Positions 47,616 through 57,329 of a DNA stretch of 64,000 bases are shown in pieces (within the stretch, counting starts at the first letter, position 1; every line of letters begins with the position of its first letter). A model generated the notes under the pieces. It was not told the origin of the DNA, ran no database searches, and saw nothing but the letters and a program-made list of their open reading frames with translations. The position numbers and the translations under genes are program-made. Location of the stretch: assembly GCA_033239525.1 (NCBI GenBank), contig BSYO01000024.1, forward strand, positions 13,139,268-13,203,267, written 5' to 3'. This DNA comes from Nepenthes gracilis. Taxonomy: Eukaryota > Streptophyta > Magnoliopsida > Caryophyllales > Nepenthaceae.

Positions 47616-50520
47616 TGTGAGACCCCAAAATCTAATGGCTTAAAATGTTGACCGGAATGTACACTAAGTTGACCGGCATTCCAAAACAAAAATTAGAACC
47701 GGCACTGCATTTGAACTCGGCCATGTGAAATGGAACTCGGCCATTTAGAATCACAAACGGCCCAACAAGGTTGGCCAGCAGCGGAGTGGGCCGTTGGCAT
47801 GAAAATGGAGCGGTTGGCCTGAATTAAATTAATGGTAACTAAAGATAAAAGTAAACTTTCTTATTCAGTTAGATTCCAACTAGGCGGTGACTAAATGGAG
47901 TAGGTAAACTAATCTAGTTACTCCCACCTACCATCTGCAAACAAGTACGAGAGTAAGTGACTTACCCCACCAACCCCTCCTCTATAAAAAACCATCGGTT
48001 GGTTGAATGTAGCAAAGGCAAATGCAAGCAAGAAGGAAGAAGTGGAGAAGAGAAAAACTTGGGACGGTAATATTAGGCGATCATTTGTTAGGCTAAAGTT
48101 ACTATGGTGACGCTTTTAAGTTCTTACTTTAAGAATATTGCAAGTGTACCTCGGACGCTACTCTTTAAGTTCATGCTTTAAGAATATTGCAAGTGTACAC
48201 CTTTCCCCCTACTTTTAAGATCATGGTTTAATGCTAATGTATACTCTGCTTTTGATATTACAAGTTTTCCTTCCGATTTAAAATGCTTACCGTTTTAAAA
48301 TTGCCACTCAAGTTGTATTTCATGGTTAGTTCATGTTCTCTGTTTTCTACCTTCTGTTTTCTGCTTAAACTGAAATTACATAAAATTCGGACTAAAAATG
48401 AAATCGGCATTGTAAGCATCAAAATCGGCCCCTTCGTATGATAAAATCGAAATCGGCCTTTGCATGTTTAAAATCGAAATCGGCCCCTTTGTGCATGATA
48501 ACAACGAAACCGATCCCCCTTAAGCCTAAAACAAGATCGGCCTTTCCTTAATGCAAAAGAGGAGGCCTCCCACCAGGACAAAATCCAAACGGCCTTCCCT
48601 TGATAAAAAAACAAGTTCGGCCTTCCTTGATGAAAACAAGTTCGCTTTCCCTTGATGAAAACAAGTCCGCTTTCAATAAAAAGAACTCCGGCTTCTATTA
48701 AACAAAACTCCTACTTTCAGGAAAAAAAAAAGAACTCCGGCTTTTGTTAAAAAGAACTCCGGCCTATGTCAAAAAGAACTACGGCTTTTGTTGATAAAGA
48801 ACTCCGGCTTTTGAACTCCGTCTTTTGTTAAAAAGAACTCCGGCCTCTGTCAAAAAGAACTCTGGCTTTTGTCGATAAAGAACTCTGGCTTTTGAACTCC
48901 GGCTTTTTGTTAAAAAGAACTCCGGCCTCTATCAAAAAGAACTCCGGTTTTGGTTGATAAAGAATTTCGGCTTTTGAACTACGCCTTTTGTTAAAAAGAA
49001 CTCCGACTTTTGAGAAAATAAACTCCGACTTTTGAAAAAAATGAACTCCGGCTTTTGAAAAAAATAAACTCCGGATTTTGAGAAAATGAACTCCGGCTTT
49101 GTATTGAAAATGATTTTCGGCTTTGTATTTGAAAATGAACTCCGGCTTGTATTGAAAATGAACTCCGGCTTTGTGTTGAAAATGAACTCCAGCTTTGTGT
49201 TGGAAATGAACTCCGGCATTGTATTGAAAATGAACTCCGACTTGTATTAAAAATGAACTCCAGCTTTGTATTGAAAATGAACTCCGACTTTGTATTGAAA
49301 ATGAACTCCGACTTTGTATTGAAAATGAACTCCAACTTTGTACTGAAAATGAAACCAGCTCCCTTAATGAGAAAAGAGCTCTGGCCCTTCCTTAATAAAA
49401 ATCTAAACCGGCCCCAAGTATATTTTATGCCATGAAATCGAAACTGGCCTCAAGTATATTTTGAAATCGGCTTTAAGTATATAGTTTTTGAATTAAGTTC
49501 TATGATTTGAAATCGGTTTGAAGTATATAATTTTTGAACCGGCCTTAAGATATGCTGTACACAATTTCTGAAGGGTAAATTGTGATGTTTCTAACTAAAA
49601 ATGGCTTTCAGTAAGCAATAAAAAGGAAGTATTTATGTTTCTGTTATTTTGGACCCAAGACTGATATGCAGTCAGATTAGGTTCTCCGACATGCCTTAGA
49701 ACGTCATGATGGTAATCGAGGATAACTCTGTCTATGGAGTTATATATGGTCCACTTCTCCTCGAGGCGTTATAATGTGGAGGGTAGATTCTGTTCTGTTC
49801 TGGACGGCACCCCCTTGGATTGGGGAAGGATCTCGTGAGGTGGGATCATCCGTTCTATTCTGTTTAATGCCATTGATTGTGGGGAGATATATACAATCTA
49901 TCCTCGATTATTCGCCCCCTTTACCAGTAGGGTCTACTGGTAGGGTTCTTTACTGATAAAGATGAGATTTCTGTAAAATATGAAAGTAAGACCGACTTCT
50001 GCTTTCTGAAATATGAGTACATTGATTTCGAATTTCCGATGACCGATTATATTTTCTAACAAGTTCTGGATACGTTTTTTCACTTCCTTATGGCATTTGT
50101 AACTTTATGTGCAATAGTATCTGTTTTATTCAGATATGTTCTGCATACATGTTTTACTATATATCTGCATGTACATTGTTGGGCCTCGGCTCACTGCTTT
50201 ATATTTTTCCCCTTCAGATGAGACTTTAGAGCTTTTGCCTGACAAGTTGGAGTAATAAGAGCTTGTCTAAAGAATTATTAAAGACTCGAAAGCTTATTTT
50301 GGAGAATATTATTGTAATGACTTGTTTATGATTCATTAACTTTTATAGCTAGACGTTTTTTATTGTGTATTCGGAAATGAATACTTTGGAATGAATATGA
50401 ATGTGTTCGCAAGATGTTAGAGTAACTTCCGCTATATTTCTTATGGTTAAAAGTATATGGGTCCTAGGTGGCATTTGTGATCCTGTGTTGCAAAAAAAAA
50501 AAAAAACTCGTTCCGTCACA
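47616..50520 (+). mobile_element. Solo LTR (2.9 kb) of a Ty3/gypsy-type element
   Basis: The sequence begins TGTGAGACCCC and ends TTCCGTCACA. It is flanked by a perfect 5-bp duplication GAAGC (47,611-47,615 and 50,521-50,525), with no interior. This is the product of LTR-LTR recombination. A TATA box (TATAAAAA, 47,983-47,990) with an AG-rich leader afterwards sets the orientation as plus. Length and style fit Tekay/Del-type chromoviruses, which is inferred. It contains a minisatellite of ~24 bp units. Confidence 0.9.
48600..49380 (+). repeat. Minisatellite of ~23-26-bp units inside the solo LTR
   Basis: About 30 units of the type 'aactccggctttt(g)' with spacers 'gttaaaaag', 'gataaag' or 'gtattgaaaatg'. 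At least two unit families occur: left, 'gttaaaaagaactccggc'; right, 'tgtattgaaaatgaactccg'. Short frames on the minus strand translate to repeats such as EFIFNTKS and are a by-product of the repeat. Confidence 0.92.
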
Positions 50521-51274
50521 GAAGCTGAGCAATAGATTCTGAGGACTCTTATTCCCTTCTCGGCCAGATCGTTCGTACACTATTGTTGCGGGTTACTCCT
50601 GCCAGTTGGTTCCGATTCCGAAGGGAATCGTTGGACGCTGCTGCCGAAAGAGCTTTGAGTCCAATCTCACAAAGGATCTCAGCATCGTGCTCTGTTTTCC
50701 CGAAACGAGAGCGGAGGAGCCGAGCGCCATCGCCTGAAGCGCCTTCGCTCCGTTCAAGTTGAGAGATAGCAGAGACATGTCAGTCGCCATTAACAGAGGG
50801 AGTCGTGGTGCTCTTATTCTGCCGGTGAGCTGTGAACCGGGGCAGGGGAGCAAGGCGTCGCCTTCGGGGACTTTGAGCTCTGTTTCACGAGAGCCCTTTA
50901 GGCGCCATCGATGAAAGGTCTTGCGCCCCTCTCTCACCAAGGACAAGTGCCGAGAGAGAGAAGCCATGAGAGAGAGGTTGTGCTCTCCTTTCGGCAAAAG
51001 AAGGAGCAGAGGGCCAGAGTCATTTGCGTGACCAGCTGTAAGGCCAGAAAAAGGAGCCGCTTCTGGGAAGGTTTTCTGTCCCGTGGGCTATCCCCCTTAC
51101 TGTTCCATTTTTCCTTTATTTATTGGGGGAATTGATAAAAATTTTTCCTCCAAAACAAGTTCTAATTTCCCGCCAAGGGAATTTCTCCTGCCAAAATGAA
51201 AATGTTTCCCGCTTTGGTGAGGCTTCTTCGTCACGCTTCGGGTTTCGGGTCAGCCCGCGATATTGAACCCAACA

Positions 51275-51540
51275 CTAGCCCCATGCGGAGTGGTTCAAAT
51301 TTTCAACCCTCGACATGTGATGATGGGACATCGCCGTGCAGGTCATTACGCATATTCCTTTCCTGAACAGCTTCTGAATTGCCGTTTTGCTTGGCACACT
51401 CAGTGTAGTGGCAGCTTTTGTAGGGAATCATGATGTCTAGATGGCGGGCTCCTGACTTCCATAAGGAAGGTAGGTCATTTGTAAGGAGGACCTTCCTTGG
51501 CTCGGGGACAAAGGACCAAGAACTTCGCCACTGAGGATGG
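51275..51540. other. Tat-like element interior next to the 3' LTR
   Basis: Contains the minus-strand polypurine-like tract beside the LTR. No coding motif was recognised. Confidence 0.5.
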
Positions 51541-51544
51541 AGGG

Positions 51545-52560
51545 CTGAGAATCTCGACGTTGGAGAGAGGAGGACGGAGGACCTCCTGGCAGGACGGAGG
51601 GATGAGAACCTCCATTCCGAGGAGTAAAGGCTATGCCTTGATGTTGAAGACAGAGGAGGGCTAACGACCTCCTGGCAGGACGGAGGAATGAACATCTTCA
51701 TGCTGAGAAGCAGAGGCTGCGCCTCAACGCTGAAGAGAGAGGAGGGTTGATGACCTCCTGGAAAGATAGAGGAATGGACATCTTCGTGCTAATGAGCGGA
51801 GGCTATGCCTCGACGCTGAAGAGAGAAGAGGGCTAACGACCTCCTGGCAGGACGGAGGAATGAACATCTCCGCTGATCTTTGACTGCACCTCAATCTTTG
51901 AAGAGCGAAGGTCACGCTTCGATGCTGAAGAGAGAGGAGGGCTGATGACCTCCTGGCAGGACGAAGGAATAGACATTTTCGCGTTGAGGAGCAGAGGCTA
52001 CACCTCGACGCTGAAGAGAGAGGAGGGTTGATGACCTCCTGGCAGGACAGAGGAATGAACATCTCCGTGCTGAGGAGCAGAGGCTGTGCCTCAACGCTAA
52101 AAAGAGAGGAGGGCTGACGACCTCTTGGCAGGACGGAGGATTGGACATCTCCATGTTGAGAAGCGGAGGCTGCGCTTCAACGCTGAAGAGAGAGGAGGGC
52201 TGACGACCTCCTGGCAAGACGGAGGAATGGACATCTCCGTGTTGAGAAGCGGAGGCTGCGCTTCAACGCTGAAGAGAGAGGAGGGCTGACGACCTCCTGG
52301 CAAGACGGAGGAATGGACATCTCTGTTCTGAGGAGCGGAGGCCGTGCCTCGACGCTGAAGAGAGAGGAGGGTTGATGAGCTCTTGGCAGGACGGAGGAAT
52401 GGACATCTCCATTCTGAGGAGCGGAGGCTGCGCCTCGACGCTAAAAAGAGAGTAGAGCTGATGACCTCCTGGCAGAACAGAGGAATGAACATCTCCGTGT
52501 TGAGGAGCGGAGGCTGTGCCTCAAGCTGAAGAAAGAGGAGGGCTGACGACCTCCTGGCTG
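51545..52560 (-). repeat. 86-bp minisatellite, about 12 units, open in three frames
   Basis: Units follow the pattern 'gacctcctggcaggacggagg', then 'aatggacatctcc', 'gaggagcggaggctgcgcct', and 'gacgctgaagagagaggagggc'. Exact 86-bp spacing is seen at 52,205 to 52,291, and one unit near 51,870-51,950 is longer. On the minus strand the repeat has no stops in any frame for long runs, which gives the 178-codon frame at 52,097-52,633. Because 86 is not a multiple of three, successive units are read in different frames (…PPSCQEVVSPPLSS…, …VHSSVLPGGRQPSS…, …RPAKRSSALLS…). Confidence 0.9.
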
Positions 52561-52639
52561 AGGGGCAAAGCTGCTCGCACCCTTTAGTCGCGAGCCAACT
52601 CTGTGGCATCAGGTCGGTGGGCCCACTTTGCAATTACTA

Positions 52640-53685
52640 AGGTGCTTTTAGGGTCAGAAGCAGGGCAGCTGTCTCAACTGAGCACTATCTGAGTCCGAAG
52701 CGAGATCCCTAGAGCTCTTCAATGGCCAAGGCACGGGCTGAGTCTGATCTTGTCGCTTGAGGACGTGCTTCGAGAGAACTGGCAGTGGCTCACCGATCTG
52801 CTGAACGCGTGCACCTGACTGAGTAGAGAGATAGGGGCCATGCTCTATCAGAGTAGGGCCGACTTGAGTTGCCTCTGCTGGCAAAACACGGATGCTGCTG
52901 CGGTTGCCAGGATAATGTTGCATGAATTATTATAGGATCCCCGTCTAACTTTATGGTGCCAGAGGCCTCCTGGGGGCTGAAAGAATCGCCAAGCCCGTGA
53001 AGGCCAGCAAGGCACCTGCCTGAGAAAGGGTCTCGATGACATATCTTTATCTGCTTTAGTCGAGTGGCCATCCTTCCGTGACCGGGAGAGGCTAACAGCT
53101 CTGTCACTTCTCTCCTCTCTTTTGGAGATTCTGATCACATGTGGTTCCTTTTGGTCCTGCCACCTGTACTTTAATGGCTAAGTTGTGAAGCTATTGTTGC
53201 CCAAGGCCTCGATCCGGCGCCTTCTCGTGTTGTACTTGTCCTTCGTCAAAGGTTGTCGTCGCATCTCGCCCGTCTAGTGGGAAGCTTGATCCAGTAGAGT
53301 GGACATCATCGCAAGTCCTATGGAGTTGCACGAGGGTTCGCTGGGTTTTCAGGCCATAGCAGCCGGGCCCGGGTCTAGACCTTTGCACGGTATAGTGTCA
53401 ATGCTCGGCCCTGCTCAGAGCGTCGTGGCTTTCATGCATATGGTCCTAGCCCACGACCATTGTAGATTGAGGGTACTCTCTTCTTCTGGAGAAGGTCGCC
53501 GCACACCTGCGATTTTTGCCCCCTAAGGTTTTTGTAACCATTAGTTGGGGAAACTTCAAAAGCCCCTAGGCCTTTGGTTTTGATCGCTTGGGTCATTTGG
53601 TTTGGGACCATGGTTCTCCGAGCCACACAGGCCCTACGGCACGGAGCCATGATTCGGTGGTGACCACTTTCGAGTCATTCAGCAC
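52640..53685. other. Tat-like element interior, no recognised protein
   Basis: GC-rich, with short frames on both strands and no motif I recognise as gag, pol or the antisense protein seen in the neighbouring element. Confidence 0.5.
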
Positions 53686-53689
53686 AAAG

Positions 53690-54080
53690 TCAAATTAGTG
53701 GGCTGCTTGGGGCCCTTTCGACATGGAGTCGAAATCCGGATGTGGCCTCTTTTGGGCCTCTCGACGCATGGTCGAGGCTCGGACAAGACCGCTAGTGGGC
53801 CATTTAGCGCGAGGCCAAGGTTTCTGGGCTGCTTCGGGCCACTCGATGATGGGTCGCAGTTTTGAGGTGGCCGCTCACAGGCCGCTTGGCACGATGCCTA
53901 GGCCTCGTTTTATGGATGGACAATAGTCCTCCCGATTTAGGGGCAGTCTAGGTCGTATAATTTTATGCATTGTTATGCAGTCATTCGTATGAGCAGATAA
54001 TACCACTACTTTATTAATAGAAACATGATTCAAGCAGGCAGTGCGATGCATGCAAGACTTACTTGGGTTCGGCGTGGAAT
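53690..54080. repeat. Imperfect tandem repeats plus segment shared with the second Tat element
   Basis: 53,695-53,910 holds about four ~55-60-bp units around 'gggc.gct/tt.ggcc..tcga...ggtcg'. The following 'gatttaggggcagtctaggtcgtat...' up to 'gacttacttgggttc' matches 59,825-59,995 of the neighbouring element, which lies directly downstream of its integrase. In this element pol is missing from that junction. Confidence 0.65.
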
Positions 54081-54409
54081 CGTCGCAAGTGTTCATCGGC
54101 AGGCGACGTGCTATGCCCTCAAGACCTGTCTAAGGGTCTAAGCACATAGTCTGCGTGTATTGCTTCGGAGGGTCGTTGGAGTGCTCTGTTACGCACCTCA
54201 ACCTATGGCCCCTATGCTCCGAGGGGTCTCATCTTTTGCCCAGATTGGCTAGGTAGCACATGGCGGATCCTTTGATAATGCTGACTTTCTTTGGTCACCA
54301 GGGAGCTGAGGGGTAAAGCCCCAGTGCTACACCTTCCGGTGGGTGTGAATGGTCCGGGGAACATGGATCCAATATACCTCGCTGGACAGTGAGTGATTTT
54401 CACTCCCAG

Positions 54410-54730
54410 GGTCGTTCGTCCATTCGCATGGCTACCTGTAAAGGGGGTCGTCGCCATGGGCGACCTTGCCTCCGACTGATATAGCGGCTCGCATGTGCGA
54501 TGTTGATATCCCTTGACCATCTTGGAGTTAGAGGATGGAGCCCCCAAACATGGCTAACCAATAAGGGGTCGTCGCGACGGATGACTTTGCTCCAGCCGTG
54601 GAAATAATTCCTGCTTGGGGTGTTGATCTCCTCTATCTGTCCTGGAGTTAAGGAACAGAGCCCCCAGGCATGGCTACCCAGTGGGGGATCGTCGCCATAG
54701 GAGGCTATGGTTTGAGCCATAGCACTGGCT
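54410..54730 (-). repeat. ~120-bp tandem repeat, about 2.5 units
   Basis: Units share 'catggctac/aacc', 'gggtcgtcgcca/gac', 'ttgatatc/ctcc' and 'tcttggagtta/aggaa/gaggagcccccaggcatggcta'. They are centred on 54,420, 54,545 and 54,665. This is the element's 5' leader region when read on the minus strand. Confidence 0.75.
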
Positions 54731-54820
54731 GGAACTTGAGTGTTGTCCGTCTTTATGTGAGAGATTGAGTATTGAAGGGAGACGCTAGATTTTTTATCGC
54801 GTTCTCACAGACAGCGCCAA

Positions 54821-55519
54821 TATTGCATCCCGAGTTTTCGGTTGCCGTACGGATTAGGGAGCCTTCGGATTCCTCGTCATCTAGAGGCGATCACGAGCGG
54901 GTTCTCCGTCTCTATTAACCTGAGACCTACATAACACAACTAATAAATAAGAGGTCAAAAGCCGACGAGGGGCTGTCCTCCACTGACACTCCGACGCTTA
55001 AGTTAAAAACCTTCCGCAATAAACGGAGGAATGCATACTTAAGGTGTAGGAATTAGAGGAGTGTGAGAGGGATGTATTTGAAGGCTTGAGCTCCATGGAT
55101 GCACCCGCAGAGGGCGGCTTAGAAGAATCCATCTCGGGGGTGCACCGGCGAGGGCGGCTTGGAAGTGCGCCCGCGGAGGACGGCTTGGAAGTGCGCCCGC
55201 GGAGGACGGCTTATCGGTGCGCTCACGGAGGACGGCTTATCGGTGGGCCCGCAGAGGGCGAGAGTCGTTTGCATGGCCAACTATAGGGCCAGAAAAAGGG
55301 GCCGCTTCTGGGAAGGTTTTCTGTTCACTAGGCTCTCCCCCTTGTTGTTCCATTTTTCCTCTATTTATTGAGAGAATTGATGAAAATTTTTCCTCCAAAA
55401 CAAGTTCTAATTCCCCGCCAAGGGAATTTCTCCCATCAAAATGAAAATGTTTCCTGCCTTGGCGAGGCTTCTTCGTCATGCTTCAGGTTTTGGGTCAGCC
55501 CGTGATATCGTACCCAACA
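54821..55519 (-). repeat. 5' LTR of the Tat-like element
   Basis: 699 bp. On the minus strand it starts TGTTGGGTACGATATC and ends at GGGATGCAATA, where the other LTR ends CAACA. It contains the Tat-style phrase 'acttaagcgtcggagtgtc' (minus strand) and a ~28-30-bp GC-rich minisatellite at 55,100-55,262 (cgcccgcggaggacggctt, five to six units). Confidence 0.88.
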
Positions 55520-55613
55520 AATGAAAATGACTATGTGATATGTATTTAATTTTAAATAATATGCCATATTAATAAATTTAGACATTATATATGAATCGCG
55601 TCATGTCAAATTA

Positions 55614-56500
55614 TGTCCCGTTTGGTAAAAATCAGGATCTGGACTTAATATATCCTGAATCCAAATTTGAACAAATTCTGGTTGAGCTTTTCGTCGGATT
55701 CTGATTTCTGTTCGCTTAACTTTGGGTCCTACACACCGTAATTTCAAATAAGAGGTCAGGTGACGGTAGGATTTAATCCCACCGAAAATACCCCAACGCT
55801 CAAGTCAGTAATTGGCCTTCCAAAATGAGAAGGTGGATGCAGCAGATGTAATATGAACACTAATGAGTGTTTTGTGTAGGCGGGTTTGCACTCATAGGAA
55901 GAGTGACTTAAGTGGTTACTTGTGAGGAGTAGAATTTATCAGCCCAAAGTTTGCTGGAAGTTGAGAGAGTGTGCGAGCGTTTGAGGGCTTGAGAGGGATT
56001 AAGAACTTCTGAGAGCTTAAGAGTGCTTGAAAGCTTTTTACGGGCACTTTAGTGCGTGTTTGAGAGCGTCCCCTTGAAGGGAGTTTTCATGGACTTTTAT
56101 AGCCATGACCCTAATTACCTTCATTACACAGAAGGGTTGGATGCTCGTGCTCTGCTAAGGATCGTTGCTTTCCTTGGCGCAGACGTGAGTACTTTTTTGG
56201 CTATAACGGTCTAAGAAAATAATGTCATTCTTTCTGTATTTTGTAACTGTTAGGGTTTTCAGTAGACTGTGCATAGATTCTGGCGCTTTCCTCCCAGGAT
56301 GTGCATTGATTTTGGAGATGACCATTCCAGTGAAGCTTACCTTCTTAGTGGGGCAAAAAATTAGGGTAGATGACCGTTGTGGGTCTGAGATGGATACGTG
56401 TGCCAATTATTGCTTAGGCCACACACATTCTGAGCCCCAACCAGTCTACTAGCATCCTCTTCGGTAAATGAAAGCGTTGACCGTTCCAGGTTTTAATGGG
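55614..56500 (-). repeat. 3' LTR of the second Tat element (inner edge uncertain)
   Basis: Minus-strand order: TATA box at ~56,100, R/U5 with the 'ctgacttgagcgttggggt' phrase near 55,790-55,815, and an end near 55,614. The second LTR is outside the window, so the inner edge (given as ~56,500) cannot be measured and could be several hundred bases off. Confidence 0.55.
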
Positions 56501-56754
56501 CTATCTTGCTCTTGGGTCTCCGCCGACCCACTTGCTATTTACCCGACCAACGGAAGCATTAACCGTCTAGGCAGAATCGGGCCATTGTGGATTTGGGCCG
56601 TTTTCTCCTTCGTGAGCAAGCCCGTTATTGACGTCCATATCACTGGCCCTCCATACTGGTGGTTTGGGATATCGACCTCCAGCATGTTCATGATGGAATG
56701 TTTCTGGTTGGGCAACTTGCTCAAGGCAGTTCGAAACTGACAATGGTACTTGGT

Positions 56755-57050
56755 CTGTTGATCGTGTCGCTTATGGCTGTTGATCGTAACACCAAGATGC
56801 AAAGAGCTGAACTGAGAGAAACGTTGACCGAATTCATTGACCGCTCTGATTAGAAATCGGAAAACTCGGCAAGTATAGTAGTGTTGACCGAATTCGTTGA
56901 CCGTTCTTGCCAGAATCCAGAGAATTGAGCATGAAGAACAGTGTTGACCGGATCGTTGAAGTTCTGGCCAAAATCCGGAAGGCTGGGCGTGAAGAGTAGC
57001 GTTGACCGAATCATTGACCATTCTAGCCAAAATCCAGAGAGCTTGTGGGA
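56755..57050. repeat. ~60-70-bp repeats with clustered TTGACC motifs
   Basis: About four units of the form 'gttgaccgaattc.ttgaccgttct.gccagaatccagag'. They carry seven or more TTGACC cores in ~200 bp. A further GTTGACC occurs at 56,474. It lies in or next to the U3 region of the element. Confidence 0.8.
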
Positions 57051-57329
57051 ATTGAAATGATACGCAATCATAACGCCGGACTGTCAGACGAAAAGTCTGC
57101 CACATGTCAACACGCAGTGAATTTGTGATCCCGATAATTAATTCTGCAAGAGATCTGATTCGACTGCAACCTTTTCGGCTACGACACATGTTCACCATGA
57201 TGGGTGTGCTTTTTCAGAGAGTTGCCTTGCCAACGATTGTGTGCCTTTACAAAAAAACTAGTCCATTCGTTCAACTTTCCCGCACTAAAAATTTTCTAAG
57301 TCTCTTTAGCTCTTCTTCCCTTTATTTCC

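Larger units (their letters stand above)
46716..51274 (-). repeat. 3' LTR of the Tat-like element, split by insertions
   Basis: 46,716-47,150 matches 54,821-55,261, and 51,006-51,274 matches 55,253-55,519. Between them lie ~945 bp absent from the other LTR, plus a 2,905-bp solo LTR and its target duplication. The extra ~945 bp is bordered by the 9-mer GCAGAGGGC (47,142-47,150 and 51,006-51,014). Either the segment was lost from the right LTR by recombination between these short repeats, or it was inserted with a 9-bp duplication. No inverted termini are seen, which favours loss. Confidence 0.85.
46716..55519 (-). mobile_element. Non-autonomous Tat-like LTR retrotransposon with nested solo LTR
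   Basis: Flanking 5-mers AATGA (46,711-46,715 and 55,520-55,524) form a perfect target duplication. The two outer LTRs match: the right copy is 54,821-55,519, and the left copy is 46,716-51,274 with a large insertion. Orientation is minus, because the sequence next to the right LTR reads TTGGCGCTGTCTGTGAGAAC on the minus strand, the primer-site region typical of Tat-type gypsy elements. Next to the left LTR the minus strand reads GCATGGGGCTAG as a polypurine-like tract. The ~3.5-kb interior has no gag or pol. It consists of minisatellites and remnants shared with the neighbouring Tat element, so movement must have depended on another element. Confidence 0.88.

Noticed and set aside
48600..49380. 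CRISPR-like array
   Set aside because: Plant nuclear DNA. Units are degenerate and continuous without unique spacers, so this is a minisatellite.
51006..51014. Mutator insertion with a 9-bp duplication in the Tat LTR
   Set aside because: The 945-bp block has no inverted termini, and the 9-mer is part of a local repeat, so deletion from the other LTR is simpler.
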